Part shown: in pieces, positions 17,649-26,314 of the stretch
Layout of the letters: each line of letters opens with the position of its first letter
Numbering within the stretch: position 1 is the first letter of the stretch
Origin: Gluconacetobacter liquefaciens
GTDB lineage: Bacteria > Pseudomonadota > Alphaproteobacteria > Acetobacterales > Acetobacteraceae
Assembly (NCBI RefSeq): GCF_003350405.1
Contig: NZ_QQAW01000008.1
Span: forward strand, 1 to 64,000
Length of the DNA: 64,000 bases
Reading direction: 5' to 3'
Notes under the pieces: model-generated
What the model was told of the DNA's origin: nothing
What the model saw: the letters and a program-made list of their open reading frames with translations, nothing else
Database searches by the model: none
Translations under genes and position numbers: made by a program

Positions 17649-18807
17649 CGATATCCTCCCGGTCGATCATGTCGAGCATCGAGGTCTCGACGAGGAATGC
17701 CCGCGCCTCCCGCGGGTCGGCCGCGATCGCGCGCACGCGCTCGGCCCAGTGCGACAGGTCACCCACGCTGCGGTCGGTCCGTTCCGCCAGCAGCGTGCTG
17801 CCTACCCTGTGCCGCCGTTCGGCTGCCGCCAGAACCGGCGCCACGTCGCCGCTCTCCAGTGCACGCAGGACCGCATTGGCAATCACGCACCCGTCATGCA
17901 TGCCGCAATTCATGTTCATCCCGCCGCGCGTATTCGTCACATGGGCCGCATCCCCGATCAGGACGGCACGACCCACCGCATAGCGCGAGGCAATGCGCCG
18001 CGATGCGCGATACAGGTCCCAGCCATCGACCGGCGGCGCCGCGATGGCCGCCGGCAGCACATCGCGCAGCACGGCTTCGACCCAGGCCCGATCACGCCGC
18101 GTCTCATCCAGCGCCGCATCGGACGGACGCAGGATGACGCGCCAGCAATCATGCATTTCAAGCAGGCTGATCGAACGATTGCCGTCGAACAGATAGGTCA
18201 CGCCGTCCAGACCAGGAATGAAATCGGCCATCGGCGCACGGGTGATCACACGCAGCACTTCGCCGGGATAGACCTTGCCATCGAACCCGATGCCCATCTG
18301 CTCGCGCAGGGCGCTGCCCGCCCCGTTGGCCACCAGCACGAAATCCGCCTCCAGCGCCTGCTCGCGGCCATCATGCCAATACCGCACGCAAGCGGCGCCA
18401 TCCGCGCTCTCGACCGACAGCACGTCGGCACCGAACAGCAGGCGCACATGGGGCAGCCTCTCCAGTGCGTCCAGCGCCGCCCGCGCGATTTCGGCCTGTT
18501 CGACATGCACGCGATACGGATGCTCGGTCAGGTCGGCAAGCATCTCGAACGGAAAGCGCGCGAACGGTCCCGCGACCGTACGGTACTGGGCGGCCCGCAC
18601 CACGCGCGTCCGCCCGCGCACCGGTTCGAGCAACCCCAGCCGGTCAAGGATATCAAGGGTCGGCGGATGGAATGTCGACGCCTTGGACGCGACATTGATC
18701 GTCTCCCGCTTTTCGAGAACGCAGACCGAAACGCCTGCGCGGGCCAGACGCAGCGCCGTGACGAGACCCACCGGTCCCGCGCCGCAGATGATGACCTTAC
18801 CGTTCAT
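17638..18807 (-). CDS. FAD-dependent aromatic/heterocycle monooxygenase (PHBH-type, class A)
   Basis: 389 residues. N-terminal Rossmann FAD motif [18 protein letters not shown], and the second FAD motif [20 protein letters not shown] (GDAAH at about 290) characteristic of single-component flavin hydroxylases acting on phenolic, pyridine or purine rings. I start at 18807 because the protein then begins [11 protein letters not shown] as in the family, with AGGA upstream; an ATG at 18849 adds a charged tail without a ribosome site. First gene of the minus-strand operon (monooxygenase, racemase-fold protein, then UTRA-GntR and permease). Its divergent partner is the aldehyde dehydrogenase gene. 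The substrate is unknown. Confidence 0.85.
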   Translation of the reverse strand: MNGKVIICGAGPVGLVTALRLARAGVSVCVLEKRETINVASKASTFHPPTLDILDRLGLLEPVRGRTRVVRAAQYRTVAGPFARFPFEMLADLTEHPYRVHVEQAEIARAALDALERLPHVRLLFGADVLSVESADGAACVRYWHDGREQALEADFVLVANGAGSALREQMGIGFDGKVYPGEVLRVITRAPMADFIPGLDGVTYLFDGNRSISLLEMHDCWRVILRPSDAALDETRRDRAWVEAVLRDVLPAAIAAPPVDGWDLYRASRRIASRYAVGRAVLIGDAAHVTNTRGGMNMNCGMHDGCVIANAVLRALESGDVAPVLAAAERRHRVGSTLLAERTDRSVGDLSHWAERVRAIAADPREARAFLVETSMLDMIDREDIDAI

Positions 18808-18884
18808 CGAGCGGTGTTTCCTGTCATGGCGTCTCTTTTCATGCTCCATGGGTGCCGCAACCGAAACGATGTCGCTTGCGGTTC

Positions 18885-18910
18885 ATGACTTAATGTCATA
18901 CACATAATAC
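18885..18910. promoter_or_regulatory. Divergent operator: inverted repeat plus shared motif, copy 2
   Basis: ATGAC (18885-18889) and GTCAT (18895-18899) are perfect arms around TTAAT. The right arm leads straight into the 17-base motif TGTCATACACATAATAC (18894-18910) that also lies before the TonB receptor at 8.7 kb. The site is centred in the 144-base divergent region between the FAD monooxygenase and aldehyde dehydrogenase genes, a good place for one regulator to control both. Confidence 0.5.
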
Positions 18911-18951
18911 ATATGAAGTCAAACACCCTGAACGGAGCAGGAAAAACCAGC

Positions 18952-20502
18952 ATGAGCGCGCTGCTTGTCGATGTCACTCCGACCGATTCCCGTCTGGCGC
19001 CCACCCCTCGCGCCGAGGATGGGTGCTTCGTCTACCGCCAGTATATCGACGGCGCGTTCGTCGATTCCGATGGCGAGGGCTGGATCGATTCCGACAACCC
19101 GGTCACGGGCACCGTCTGGGCACGCGTGCCCGACGGCACCGCATCGGATGTCGACCGCGCGGTCCGCGCGGCCACGGCCGCCTTCACCACCGGCCCCTGG
19201 GCCACCATGCGGCCGACCGCGCGCGGCGCCCTGCTGCGCCGTCTGGGCGACCTGATCGAACAGAACGCCGACTGGCTGGCCAGGGTCGAACTCCAGGACA
19301 ACGGCAAGCTGATCGCCGAACTCTCCATGCAGATGCGCTACATGGCGCAATACTACTATTATTACGGCGGACTGGCGGACAAGGTCGGCGGCTCCGTGAT
19401 TCCATCAGACAAGCCCGGTATCTTCAATTTCACGACATACGCACCCTGCGGCGTGGTCGCCTGCATCATGCCATGGAACTCGCCCCTGCCACTGACCAGC
19501 CTCAAGCTGGCGCCGGCCCTGGCGGCGGGCGCGACGGTGGTCCTCAAGCCGTCCGAATTCACGTCGGCCTCGCTGCTGGAATTCGTTAAGCTTGTGGAAC
19601 TGGCAGGCTTTCCGCCGGGCGTGGTCAATGTGGTCACCGGTCGCGGCGCCGTGACGGGCGACGCCCTGGTCTGCCATCCCGGCATCCAGCGCATCGCCGT
19701 CACCGGTGGCCCGGAAGCCGGCCGCATCATCGCCGAGAAGGCGGCACGGCACATGAAGCGCGTGACGCTCGAACTGGGCGGCAAATCTCCCAATATCGTC
19801 TTCGCCGACGCGGATATGGACCAGGCGGTCAAGGGGGCGGTTGCTGGCATTTTCGCCGCCTCCGGCCAGACCTGCGTGGCAGGCTCGCGCCTGCTGCTGC
19901 AGGACAGCATCCACGATGCGTTCCTCGAGCGCCTGGTCGATTTCATTCGCGATGTCCGTTTCGGCTCCCCCGCCGACCCGGCGACCCAGATCGCGCCCAT
20001 TTCCACCCGGCCGCAGTTCGAGAAAGTCCGTTCCTATGTCGACATCGCGCAGCAGGACGGCGCGCGCCTGGTCGCCGGCGGCAAACCCCGCGCGGTTCCC
20101 GGCTTCCCCAACGGACTGTTCTTCGAACCCACGATCTTTGCCGACGTGACCAACGACATGCGCATCGCGCGCGAGGAAGTCTTCGGCCCCGTCCTCAGCG
20201 TTCTGCGCTTCCGTGACGAGGAAGATGCAATCCGAATCGCGAACGATACCGAATTCGGCCTGGCGGCAGGTGTGTGGACCGAATCCCTGCGACGCGGAAT
20301 TCTGATGTCCGAACGACTGCGGGCGGGAACGGTGTGGGTGAACAATTACCGTTCCACCAGCACCACCTCGCCCTTCGGCGGCTTCGGCATGAGCGGCGTC
20401 GGACGCGAGGGCGGCATCGCAGGCATGATGGAATATCTCGAAACCAAGAGCGTGTGGATCTCCACCACCGCCGAAATCCCCAATCCTTTCGTGCGGCGCT
20501 GA
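18952..20502 (+). CDS. NAD(P)-dependent aldehyde dehydrogenase
   Basis: 516 residues from ATG 18952 (AGGA 9-12 bases upstream; the ATG at 18913 sits inside the operator region with no ribosome site). Standard ALDH architecture: cofactor motif PWNSPLPLTSLKLAPALAAG, catalytic Glu274 in LELGGKSPNIVF, nucleophile Cys308 in ASGQTCVAGSR, and the C-terminal FGPVLSVLRF and FGGFGMSGVGREGG. It oxidises an aldehyde intermediate to the acid; by sequence it is closest to the broad benzaldehyde/betaine-aldehyde type group. It leads a plus-strand operon with the isochorismatase-fold hydrolase and the aminotransferase. Confidence 0.9.
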   Translation: MSALLVDVTPTDSRLAPTPRAEDGCFVYRQYIDGAFVDSDGEGWIDSDNPVTGTVWARVPDGTASDVDRAVRAATAAFTTGPWATMRPTARGALLRRLGDLIEQNADWLARVELQDNGKLIAELSMQMRYMAQYYYYYGGLADKVGGSVIPSDKPGIFNFTTYAPCGVVACIMPWNSPLPLTSLKLAPALAAGATVVLKPSEFTSASLLEFVKLVELAGFPPGVVNVVTGRGAVTGDALVCHPGIQRIAVTGGPEAGRIIAEKAARHMKRVTLELGGKSPNIVFADADMDQAVKGAVAGIFAASGQTCVAGSRLLLQDSIHDAFLERLVDFIRDVRFGSPADPATQIAPISTRPQFEKVRSYVDIAQQDGARLVAGGKPRAVPGFPNGLFFEPTIFADVTNDMRIAREEVFGPVLSVLRFRDEEDAIRIANDTEFGLAAGVWTESLRRGILMSERLRAGTVWVNNYRSTSTTSPFGGFGMSGVGREGGIAGMMEYLETKSVWISTTAEIPNPFVRR

Positions 20503-20538
20503 CGCGGCACGCATCGCAACGATCACGGAGTACCCACC

Positions 20539-21261
20539 ATGGATGAAAGACCACGCCTATGGGACCGGTTCCTGACGGAACGGGACCGCCAGGTCTATGC
20601 CGCCTCGGGCTACGGAAAACGCGGGGGCTTCGGCTCCCGTCCGGCCCTGTTCATCATCGACGTGCAGTATAATTTCTGCGGCGACGGGCCGGAGGACATC
20701 CTGGACGGACTCAGGACCTATCGCACCCATTGCGGGCCGGAAGCGTGGGCGGCGGTGGCGCACATCGAACGCCTCCTGCTGCTGGCGCGCGAGAAGAACC
20801 TGCCGATCTTCTATACCGAAAGCGCACGCCGTGCCGACCTGCGCGATTCCGGCGTTCAGGTCGGCAAGAATCATCGCGGGCACGAAAAAACGGTCATCGA
20901 GGGCACCCATGCCACGCGCGTCGTCGCCCCGCTGGCTCCCCGCCCCCAGGATTATCTGATCGGCAAGCGCAAGCCGTCCTGCTTCTTCGGCACGCTGTTC
21001 ATGAGCCAGCTCAATTTCCTCGACGTCGATACGCTGATCCTGACCGGCTGCACGACGTCGGGATGCCTGCGCGCCACGGCTGTCGATGCCTATTCCTACA
21101 ATTTCAAGACCATCATCCCCGAAGAAACCGCCTTCGACCGGTTCGAGGCCAGCCACGCGATCAACCTGTTCGACCTCAACTGTAAATATGCCGACGTCAT
21201 TCCCACCGACGACGTCGCCGCTTACCTCAGCGCCTGCCCCGTGCGGGCGGAGACTCCCTGA
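20539..21261 (+). CDS. Isochorismatase-family cysteine hydrolase (amidase / N-carbamoyl hydrolase type)
   Basis: 240 residues of the CSHase/isochorismatase fold. The triad is visible: Asp41 (FIIDVQYNF), a Lys near 143-145 (LIGKRKPSCFFGT) and Cys176 (LTGCTTSGCLRATAVD), with the cis-peptide motif before it. The Lys-Cys combination indicates an amide or N-carbamoyl hydrolase (as in N-carbamoylsarcosine amidase, maleamate amidohydrolase or RutB) rather than true isochorismatase. GGAG lies 8 bases before the ATG. It ends in a one-base TGATG overlap with the aminotransferase. In context it probably releases ammonia or CO2 plus ammonia from the opened ring. Confidence 0.85.
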   Translation: MDERPRLWDRFLTERDRQVYAASGYGKRGGFGSRPALFIIDVQYNFCGDGPEDILDGLRTYRTHCGPEAWAAVAHIERLLLLAREKNLPIFYTESARRADLRDSGVQVGKNHRGHEKTVIEGTHATRVVAPLAPRPQDYLIGKRKPSCFFGTLFMSQLNFLDVDTLILTGCTTSGCLRATAVDAYSYNFKTIIPEETAFDRFEASHAINLFDLNCKYADVIPTDDVAAYLSACPVRAETP

Positions 21262-22550
21262 TGCCCGCCCCCGACTACACCCGTTCGCGCGCCTATCGCG
21301 CGGCCGCGTGCACCCACCTGCCTTTCGGCGTCTCTTCCACTCCACGCGGACGGCAGAGCCCGGTGCCGGTGGTGATCGAGGAAGCACAGGGTGTTCACCT
21401 GACCGATCTGGACGGCAACCGCTATATCGACTTCACCCTCGGCTACGGTCCGCTCCTGCTGGGTCATACACCCGATTGCGTGCAGGCGGCGGTCACGCGG
21501 GAAATGGCCCGCGGCCTGCGCACGGCAACGGTCCACCGGGGCGAGGCCGCGCTGGCGGACCTGCTGGCGGACTGCGTGCCCACAGCCGAACAGACGGCCT
21601 TCGTCACGACCGGCACCGAGGCCGTGCAACTCGCGCTGCGCATCGCCCGCGCCGCCACCGGGCGGCTCAGGATCGCAAAGTTCCGCGCCAACTATCACGG
21701 CTGGATCGACAATGTGCACGTCGCAGGCGCACCGGACAATGACGGCCCCTGCACCATCGGCCAGGACCCGGCCGCATCGGCGAACGTCGTGCTGTTCGAC
21801 TGGGGCGACGCCGCGCAACTGGCCGCGCTCGACAGCAGCTTCGCTGCCGTCATCCTCGAGCCCGCAGCGATCAATCCCGGCTGCTTCGCTCCGCCGCCGG
21901 GCTTCCTGGACGCCGTGAGGACAATGACACGCCAACACGGCATCGTCCTGATATTCGACGAGGTCATCACCGGTTTCCGCCTCGGGCTCGGGGGCGCCCA
22001 GCAACGCTACGGCGTCCTGCCGGACCTGACGGTACTGGGAAAGGTGCTGGGCGGCGGCCTGCCGATCGGCGCGGTGACGGGGCGCCGCGACATCATGCAC
22101 GACGTCGCGACCGGGCGCCTGCTGCATCGCGGCACCTTCAACGGCAATCCGCTGTCCCTCGCCGCCGGATTCGCAGCCATCTCCCATCTGCGTACGCACG
22201 CGACAACGCTCTACCCGAGGCTGGATGCCATGGCCGCCGAACTATGCGCCCATGTCAACACGCAGGCCATGCGGGCAGGCGTCGCGGCCTGCGCCCAGGC
22301 TGTCGGCTCGGCCGTGCAACTCTTTGTCGGAACGAAGGGGCTGACCTGCATCAGCGACCTGACGCAGGTGGACCGGGCAGAAACCGCCCGCCTGACGGAC
22401 GCCCTGCTCCAACGCGGCATCTACGCCCTGCCACGGGGGCTGATGTATCTGGGCACGCCGCATGACGACACCGACATGGCCACGACCCGCCACGCCCTGT
22501 CGGAAGCCCTGGAAACCTTGCGGACCCCACCCACACGGCAAGGTCCGTAA
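21261..22550 (+). CDS. Class III PLP aminotransferase (glutamate-1-semialdehyde aminomutase-like)
   Basis: 429 residues, fold type I. PLP-binding features: TGTEAVQLALRIARA, the Asp of IFDEVITGFRLGLGG, and Schiff-base Lys261 in LGKVLGGGLPIGAVTG. The overall sequence resembles the HemL subgroup of class III, but a catabolic operon position after an aldehyde dehydrogenase and an amidase argues for a transaminase or aminomutase on an amino acid intermediate, not for tetrapyrrole synthesis. Start ATG overlaps the upstream stop by one base. Followed immediately by a hairpin and T-run. Confidence 0.85.
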   Translation: MPAPDYTRSRAYRAAACTHLPFGVSSTPRGRQSPVPVVIEEAQGVHLTDLDGNRYIDFTLGYGPLLLGHTPDCVQAAVTREMARGLRTATVHRGEAALADLLADCVPTAEQTAFVTTGTEAVQLALRIARAATGRLRIAKFRANYHGWIDNVHVAGAPDNDGPCTIGQDPAASANVVLFDWGDAAQLAALDSSFAAVILEPAAINPGCFAPPPGFLDAVRTMTRQHGIVLIFDEVITGFRLGLGGAQQRYGVLPDLTVLGKVLGGGLPIGAVTGRRDIMHDVATGRLLHRGTFNGNPLSLAAGFAAISHLRTHATTLYPRLDAMAAELCAHVNTQAMRAGVAACAQAVGSAVQLFVGTKGLTCISDLTQVDRAETARLTDALLQRGIYALPRGLMYLGTPHDDTDMATTRHALSEALETLRTPPTRQGP

Positions 22551-22555
22551 TTTTT
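22521..22555 (+). terminator. Rho-independent terminator-like hairpin after the aminotransferase gene
   Basis: CGGACC (22521-22526) pairs with GGTCCG (22542-22547), then TAATTTTT (22548-22555). The stem overlaps the last codons. The loop is long (15 bases), so strength is moderate. Confidence 0.5.
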
Positions 22556-22557
22556 CG

Positions 22558-25020
22558 TCAGTAAGTCGCCGAAAGATTGAACAGGAAAGCGCGTCCCGTC
22601 GAAGGCGTCATCCGATCGCTGAACAGGTTGGAGTAATTCAGGCGATTGGCAAGGTTGTATCCATTCATCTGCACACGCCAGTGCTTGAGGAAGCTGTGCG
22701 AGATCATGGCATCCCACTCCACGGTCGACGGAGCCCGCGCAGTGTTGGCGGCATCCAGCCACACGCCCTGCCGCCAGGTCAGTCCGCCACCGAACGTCAC
22801 GTTCCACGGCGTATTCGCCCCGGCGGTATAGGTGGTCCAGAAGGTCGCCGAATTCTTCGGCGCATACTGGATGCGCTTGCCCACATTCGCTGCCGTCTGC
22901 GATGCAAGGGTCGTCGCATCGTAATAGGCATAGGTCGCGATCACGTTCCAGTTCTTCAGGATCTCGCCCGACGCGCTGAGTTCGAACCCCTGGTTCCGCT
23001 GCCGGTCGCTCGACGAACTCACATCGCCTGTTGAAGGGTCCGTCAGCAGCGAATTGCCCTTTTCCAGACGAAACGCCGAAACGGTAAAGCCCATCCGCCC
23101 GCGGAAAGCGTTATATTTCGCCCCGACTTCATAAAGGCTGCTGGTTTCGGGCTTGAAGCCCTCGGTCGAGGCCTTCAGCGGCTCGGAACTGTTCGTCACG
23201 TAAAGCCCAAGCGGCGTCGTCGATTTCGCCCAGTTGAAATAGAGCATCGTATTGTCGTCGGGCGTATACATCAGGTTGACGGTCGGATTGTACGTATCCT
23301 GGTTCTGCCCATAGGCAACCCCGTCGCCGACCATCCCCTCATTGGCAGCGTAATGGCTGTCCCAATGGTCCCAGCGGAACCCGGCGCGCGCCGAGAATTT
23401 CGGCGTAAACCAGATCTGGTCCGAGAAGAACGCCCCCACATCGGTCGCAGAGCCCGTCTTGTACAGAGCCCGCCCGACCCCGCCGATATTCACCAGATCG
23501 TAGCTATACTGGCCTTTCCCGCCCAGCAGCAGGCCCGGCACATTGTTCGTCGGGCTGATCAGGCTGGTCAGGTCCTTCTGCGTGCCGTTCTGCCCGTTGT
23601 AATTGAAGGCATAGTTGATGCGCCGGTCATAGATATGCGCCACGTCCCACCCGGCGATGATCTGGTGCCGCAACGCGCCGGTATTGAATTTCGCAATGGT
23701 GGAGAAGACATTCTGCACCGACCAGTCATTCTGCTGATAGGGCTCCGGTCCACCCAGATGACCGCGCCGGTTCACCATCGCCGCCGACGGATCGGTGAAA
23801 TAATTCGTATTGCACGTCGCATCGCACCCAGGCTGCGATGCCGAATAATAGCGTTCGTACATCCCGCCGCGCAGATCGTCATAAAACGAGATATGGCTGT
23901 TCATCTCGTGCTTCAGATGCGCCGACAGCATGTCCACATTCGTGGCATCCTGATCGTACTGCGTGCCATACCAGTTGCTGCGATTCAGGCCGAACGCCGT
24001 CGCAGGGCGCGAAACGCTCGTCCCCGGTTTCTTCAGCAGCGGCACGCCGTAATCGGGAATCCGGTTGTCGGTCTGGTGAAAATACTCGATCGTCAGCGTC
24101 GTCGGCTTGCCCAGTCCGAACGCGATGGACGGCGCAATGCCCCACCGATGCGAATACACGGCATCGCGGCCCACTTCGTCATTCTCATTGCCCATGGCGG
24201 CAATCCGCACGGCGGTGGATTCGCCGATCTGCTGGTTCACATCCAGCGTGCCACGGTAATAGGAGGCCGAACCGCCCCCGAACTGTCCGCCATAGCTGTT
24301 CCCCAGATGCGGCATCTTGGTCACCATGTTGATGGCGCCGCCCGTGGTACCGTTGCCGAACACTTCCGACGACGGCCCCTTGATGACCGAAACATGGTCG
24401 TAATCGAAACTGTCGCGGCTATAGACGCCGAAATCCCTCAGCCCGTCTTCATAGATATCGTTCTGCGCCTGAAAGCCGCGAATCAGGAACTGATCGCCGC
24501 TCATCCCACCTTCCCCCTCGCCGACCGAGGCGGTAATGCCGGGCACGTTGCGCAGCGCCTCCTCCAGTGACTTCACGTTCTGCTGCTCCATCAGCAGCTT
24601 GGGCACGACATTGACGGTCTGGGCCGTATGCATCACATCCTGCGGCATGCGGCTCAGGCCGATATCCTCATGCAGGATGTTCATGCGGCTGCCGACGACC
24701 GTCACATGCTCTTCCGCCGTGGCGCTCCGCCCCACCTGATCGAGCGGTTGGCCGTTCAGCGGCCGTGCCGGCACCACCCCGTCGGCGCGCGGCGGCGCGG
24801 CCTCGGTCGCCTGATGGCCCTCCACCGACGTCTTTCCGGCGGCATGAGGGTTCCCGGCATGCGCCCTGCGGCCGGCATGGCGATGATGTTTCGCATTTGC
24901 CGCCGTCTCGCCATCGGTACCGGCTTCGGCCGAACCGACATGCAATCCGGAACAGAGAAGCGCAAATCCCGCCATCAGCGGCGCAGGATGAACACGGCGG
25001 CGGATCAGTGGACTGGACAT
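22558..25020 (-). CDS. TonB-dependent siderophore receptor (catecholate/Fiu-like)
   Basis: 820 residues from ATG 25020 (MSSPLIRRRVHPAP...). Signal peptide with cleavage near GSAEAG, a His/Ala-rich mature N-terminus (AKHHRHAGRRAHAG), TonB box HVTVVGS, then a plug with the siderophore-receptor motif (FLIRGFQAQNDIYEDGLRDF, VIKGPSSEVFGNGTTGGAIN) and a barrel ending LFNLSATY. Members transport ferric catecholate or related siderophores through TonB. A Fur-box-like sequence lies about 45-60 bases upstream. The His-rich patch directly after the signal peptide is not standard. The gene is convergent with the aminotransferase gene. Confidence 0.9.
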   Translation of the reverse strand: MSSPLIRRRVHPAPLMAGFALLCSGLHVGSAEAGTDGETAANAKHHRHAGRRAHAGNPHAAGKTSVEGHQATEAAPPRADGVVPARPLNGQPLDQVGRSATAEEHVTVVGSRMNILHEDIGLSRMPQDVMHTAQTVNVVPKLLMEQQNVKSLEEALRNVPGITASVGEGEGGMSGDQFLIRGFQAQNDIYEDGLRDFGVYSRDSFDYDHVSVIKGPSSEVFGNGTTGGAINMVTKMPHLGNSYGGQFGGGSASYYRGTLDVNQQIGESTAVRIAAMGNENDEVGRDAVYSHRWGIAPSIAFGLGKPTTLTIEYFHQTDNRIPDYGVPLLKKPGTSVSRPATAFGLNRSNWYGTQYDQDATNVDMLSAHLKHEMNSHISFYDDLRGGMYERYYSASQPGCDATCNTNYFTDPSAAMVNRRGHLGGPEPYQQNDWSVQNVFSTIAKFNTGALRHQIIAGWDVAHIYDRRINYAFNYNGQNGTQKDLTSLISPTNNVPGLLLGGKGQYSYDLVNIGGVGRALYKTGSATDVGAFFSDQIWFTPKFSARAGFRWDHWDSHYAANEGMVGDGVAYGQNQDTYNPTVNLMYTPDDNTMLYFNWAKSTTPLGLYVTNSSEPLKASTEGFKPETSSLYEVGAKYNAFRGRMGFTVSAFRLEKGNSLLTDPSTGDVSSSSDRQRNQGFELSASGEILKNWNVIATYAYYDATTLASQTAANVGKRIQYAPKNSATFWTTYTAGANTPWNVTFGGGLTWRQGVWLDAANTARAPSTVEWDAMISHSFLKHWRVQMNGYNLANRLNYSNLFSDRMTPSTGRAFLFNLSATY

Positions 25021-25063
25021 TTCTCTCATTCTCGCAACCACGGTTAGGTGGTGCCTTAAAAAC

Positions 25064-25082
25064 ACAAATGAGAATCACTCAC
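25064..25082 (-). promoter_or_regulatory. Fur-box-like site before the siderophore receptor
   Basis: ACAAATGAGAATCACTCAC matches the classical 19-base Fur box at 12 of 19 positions and contains the core TGAGAATCA. It lies in the promoter of the minus-strand receptor gene. Confidence 0.55.
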
Positions 25083-25273
25083 AATTGCATAAGCGCCATA
25101 AAAATCATAGACTTAGGTATAGGTTTCCAATTTCTTTCAGAAATGTTATGATACACCGTGACATTCTGTTTCACATAAAGCGCCGCATGGATACGCCCCC
25201 CGGCACCAGACGCCGGCTGACCGGAAAGGCGTTGGAAAACGAGAGCGGCCGAGCCGGAGGACTCTCCTGAGCC

Positions 25274-26314
25274 ATGGGGCGCTGGTACTGGCTCATCGCA
25301 GCCATCATGTCGGTCTTCATCTTCGCGATTACCCTGTTTCCCTCCCATGATGCGTTCGGCGTCCTGTATGTGCTGGTCGTCGTACTGGTCGCCGACCGCT
25401 GCACGCCGCGCAGGCTGCACATCGTGGGTGGCGTGTGCGTCATGCTGGAATGCACATCCTTCACGATCCTCCATTTCGGCGAGCCCTTCGACGGCCAGTA
25501 TGCCCGCCTGGCATTGAGCCTCATCGCCACCGTCGTCGTCACGATTCTGGCCGCCCGCAACCGGCAGGCCACGGACGCGCTGGCCGAACAGGCCCGCCTG
25601 CTGGCACATGCCGACCGCATCGCCACGCTGGGGCACCTCACGGTCTCGATCGCACACGAGGTCAACCAGCCCCTGTCGGCCATCGGCACCTTCGCGCAAT
25701 CGGGCGGCCGCTGGCTCCGCCGCGACCGGCCCGATCTCCAAGAGGCCATCGCCTGCTTCGAACAGATCCGGGCCAGTAGCAGCCGCGCCGCCGCCATCAT
25801 CAGCCGCGTCCGCGATCTCACGCGCAAGGCCCCGCTCGCCCATGCCCGGCTGGACCTCCCCTCCCTGATCGAAGACACACTCCTGCTGCTGCGCTCCGAA
25901 CTGGCCACACGTGGCATCGACGTGCGCCGCCATGCCGCACCGAATCTTCCGGCCATCATCGGCGACCGGATCGCCATCCAGCAGATCGTCATGAACGTAA
26001 TGCTGAATGCCATCCAGGCGCTTGAGACGATGACCGATCACCGGAGGCTCATCACCTTGACCCTGGCCGAAGACGACACGAAGCACCGGACGATCCGCCT
26101 GCAAATCCAGGATTCAGGGCCGGGATTCCAGCATCTCGATCCCGATCACCTCTTCGCGCCCTTCATCACCACCAGGGCATCGGGCATGGGCATGGGGCTG
26201 GCGATCTGCCGCAACATCGCCCTTTCCCATGGCGGCACGATCGAGGCCCGAAACGCAACCCCACGCGGTGCCGTCGTCACGGTACGGCTGCCGGTGCTGG
26301 AGATCACCTCATGA
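25274..26314 (+). CDS. Membrane sensor histidine kinase (FixL/TtrS-like output)
   Basis: 346 residues. Three or four N-terminal membrane segments (about 5-22, 28-42, 48-68, 78-95) with no large periplasmic domain, then a HisKA-type dimerisation helix with His128 in SIAHEVNQPLSAIGTF, and an HATPase domain with N-box (NVMLNAIQAL), G1 (DSGPGF) and G2 (GMGMGLAI). The HEVNQPLSAI wording is typical of the FixL/DctB subfamily. Coupled by an ATGA overlap to the FixJ-type regulator. The signal is not readable, but the neighbours (globin chemoreceptor, c-di-GMP enzyme) suggest a redox or gas signal. Confidence 0.88.
   Translation: MGRWYWLIAAIMSVFIFAITLFPSHDAFGVLYVLVVVLVADRCTPRRLHIVGGVCVMLECTSFTILHFGEPFDGQYARLALSLIATVVVTILAARNRQATDALAEQARLLAHADRIATLGHLTVSIAHEVNQPLSAIGTFAQSGGRWLRRDRPDLQEAIACFEQIRASSSRAAAIISRVRDLTRKAPLAHARLDLPSLIEDTLLLLRSELATRGIDVRRHAAPNLPAIIGDRIAIQQIVMNVMLNAIQALETMTDHRRLITLTLAEDDTKHRTIRLQIQDSGPGFQHLDPDHLFAPFITTRASGMGMGLAICRNIALSHGGTIEARNATPRGAVVTVRLPVLEITS

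Noticed and set aside
25148-25270. Small upstream open frame before the histidine kinase
   Set aside because: No ribosome site and no resemblance to any protein; it may just be leader sequence.
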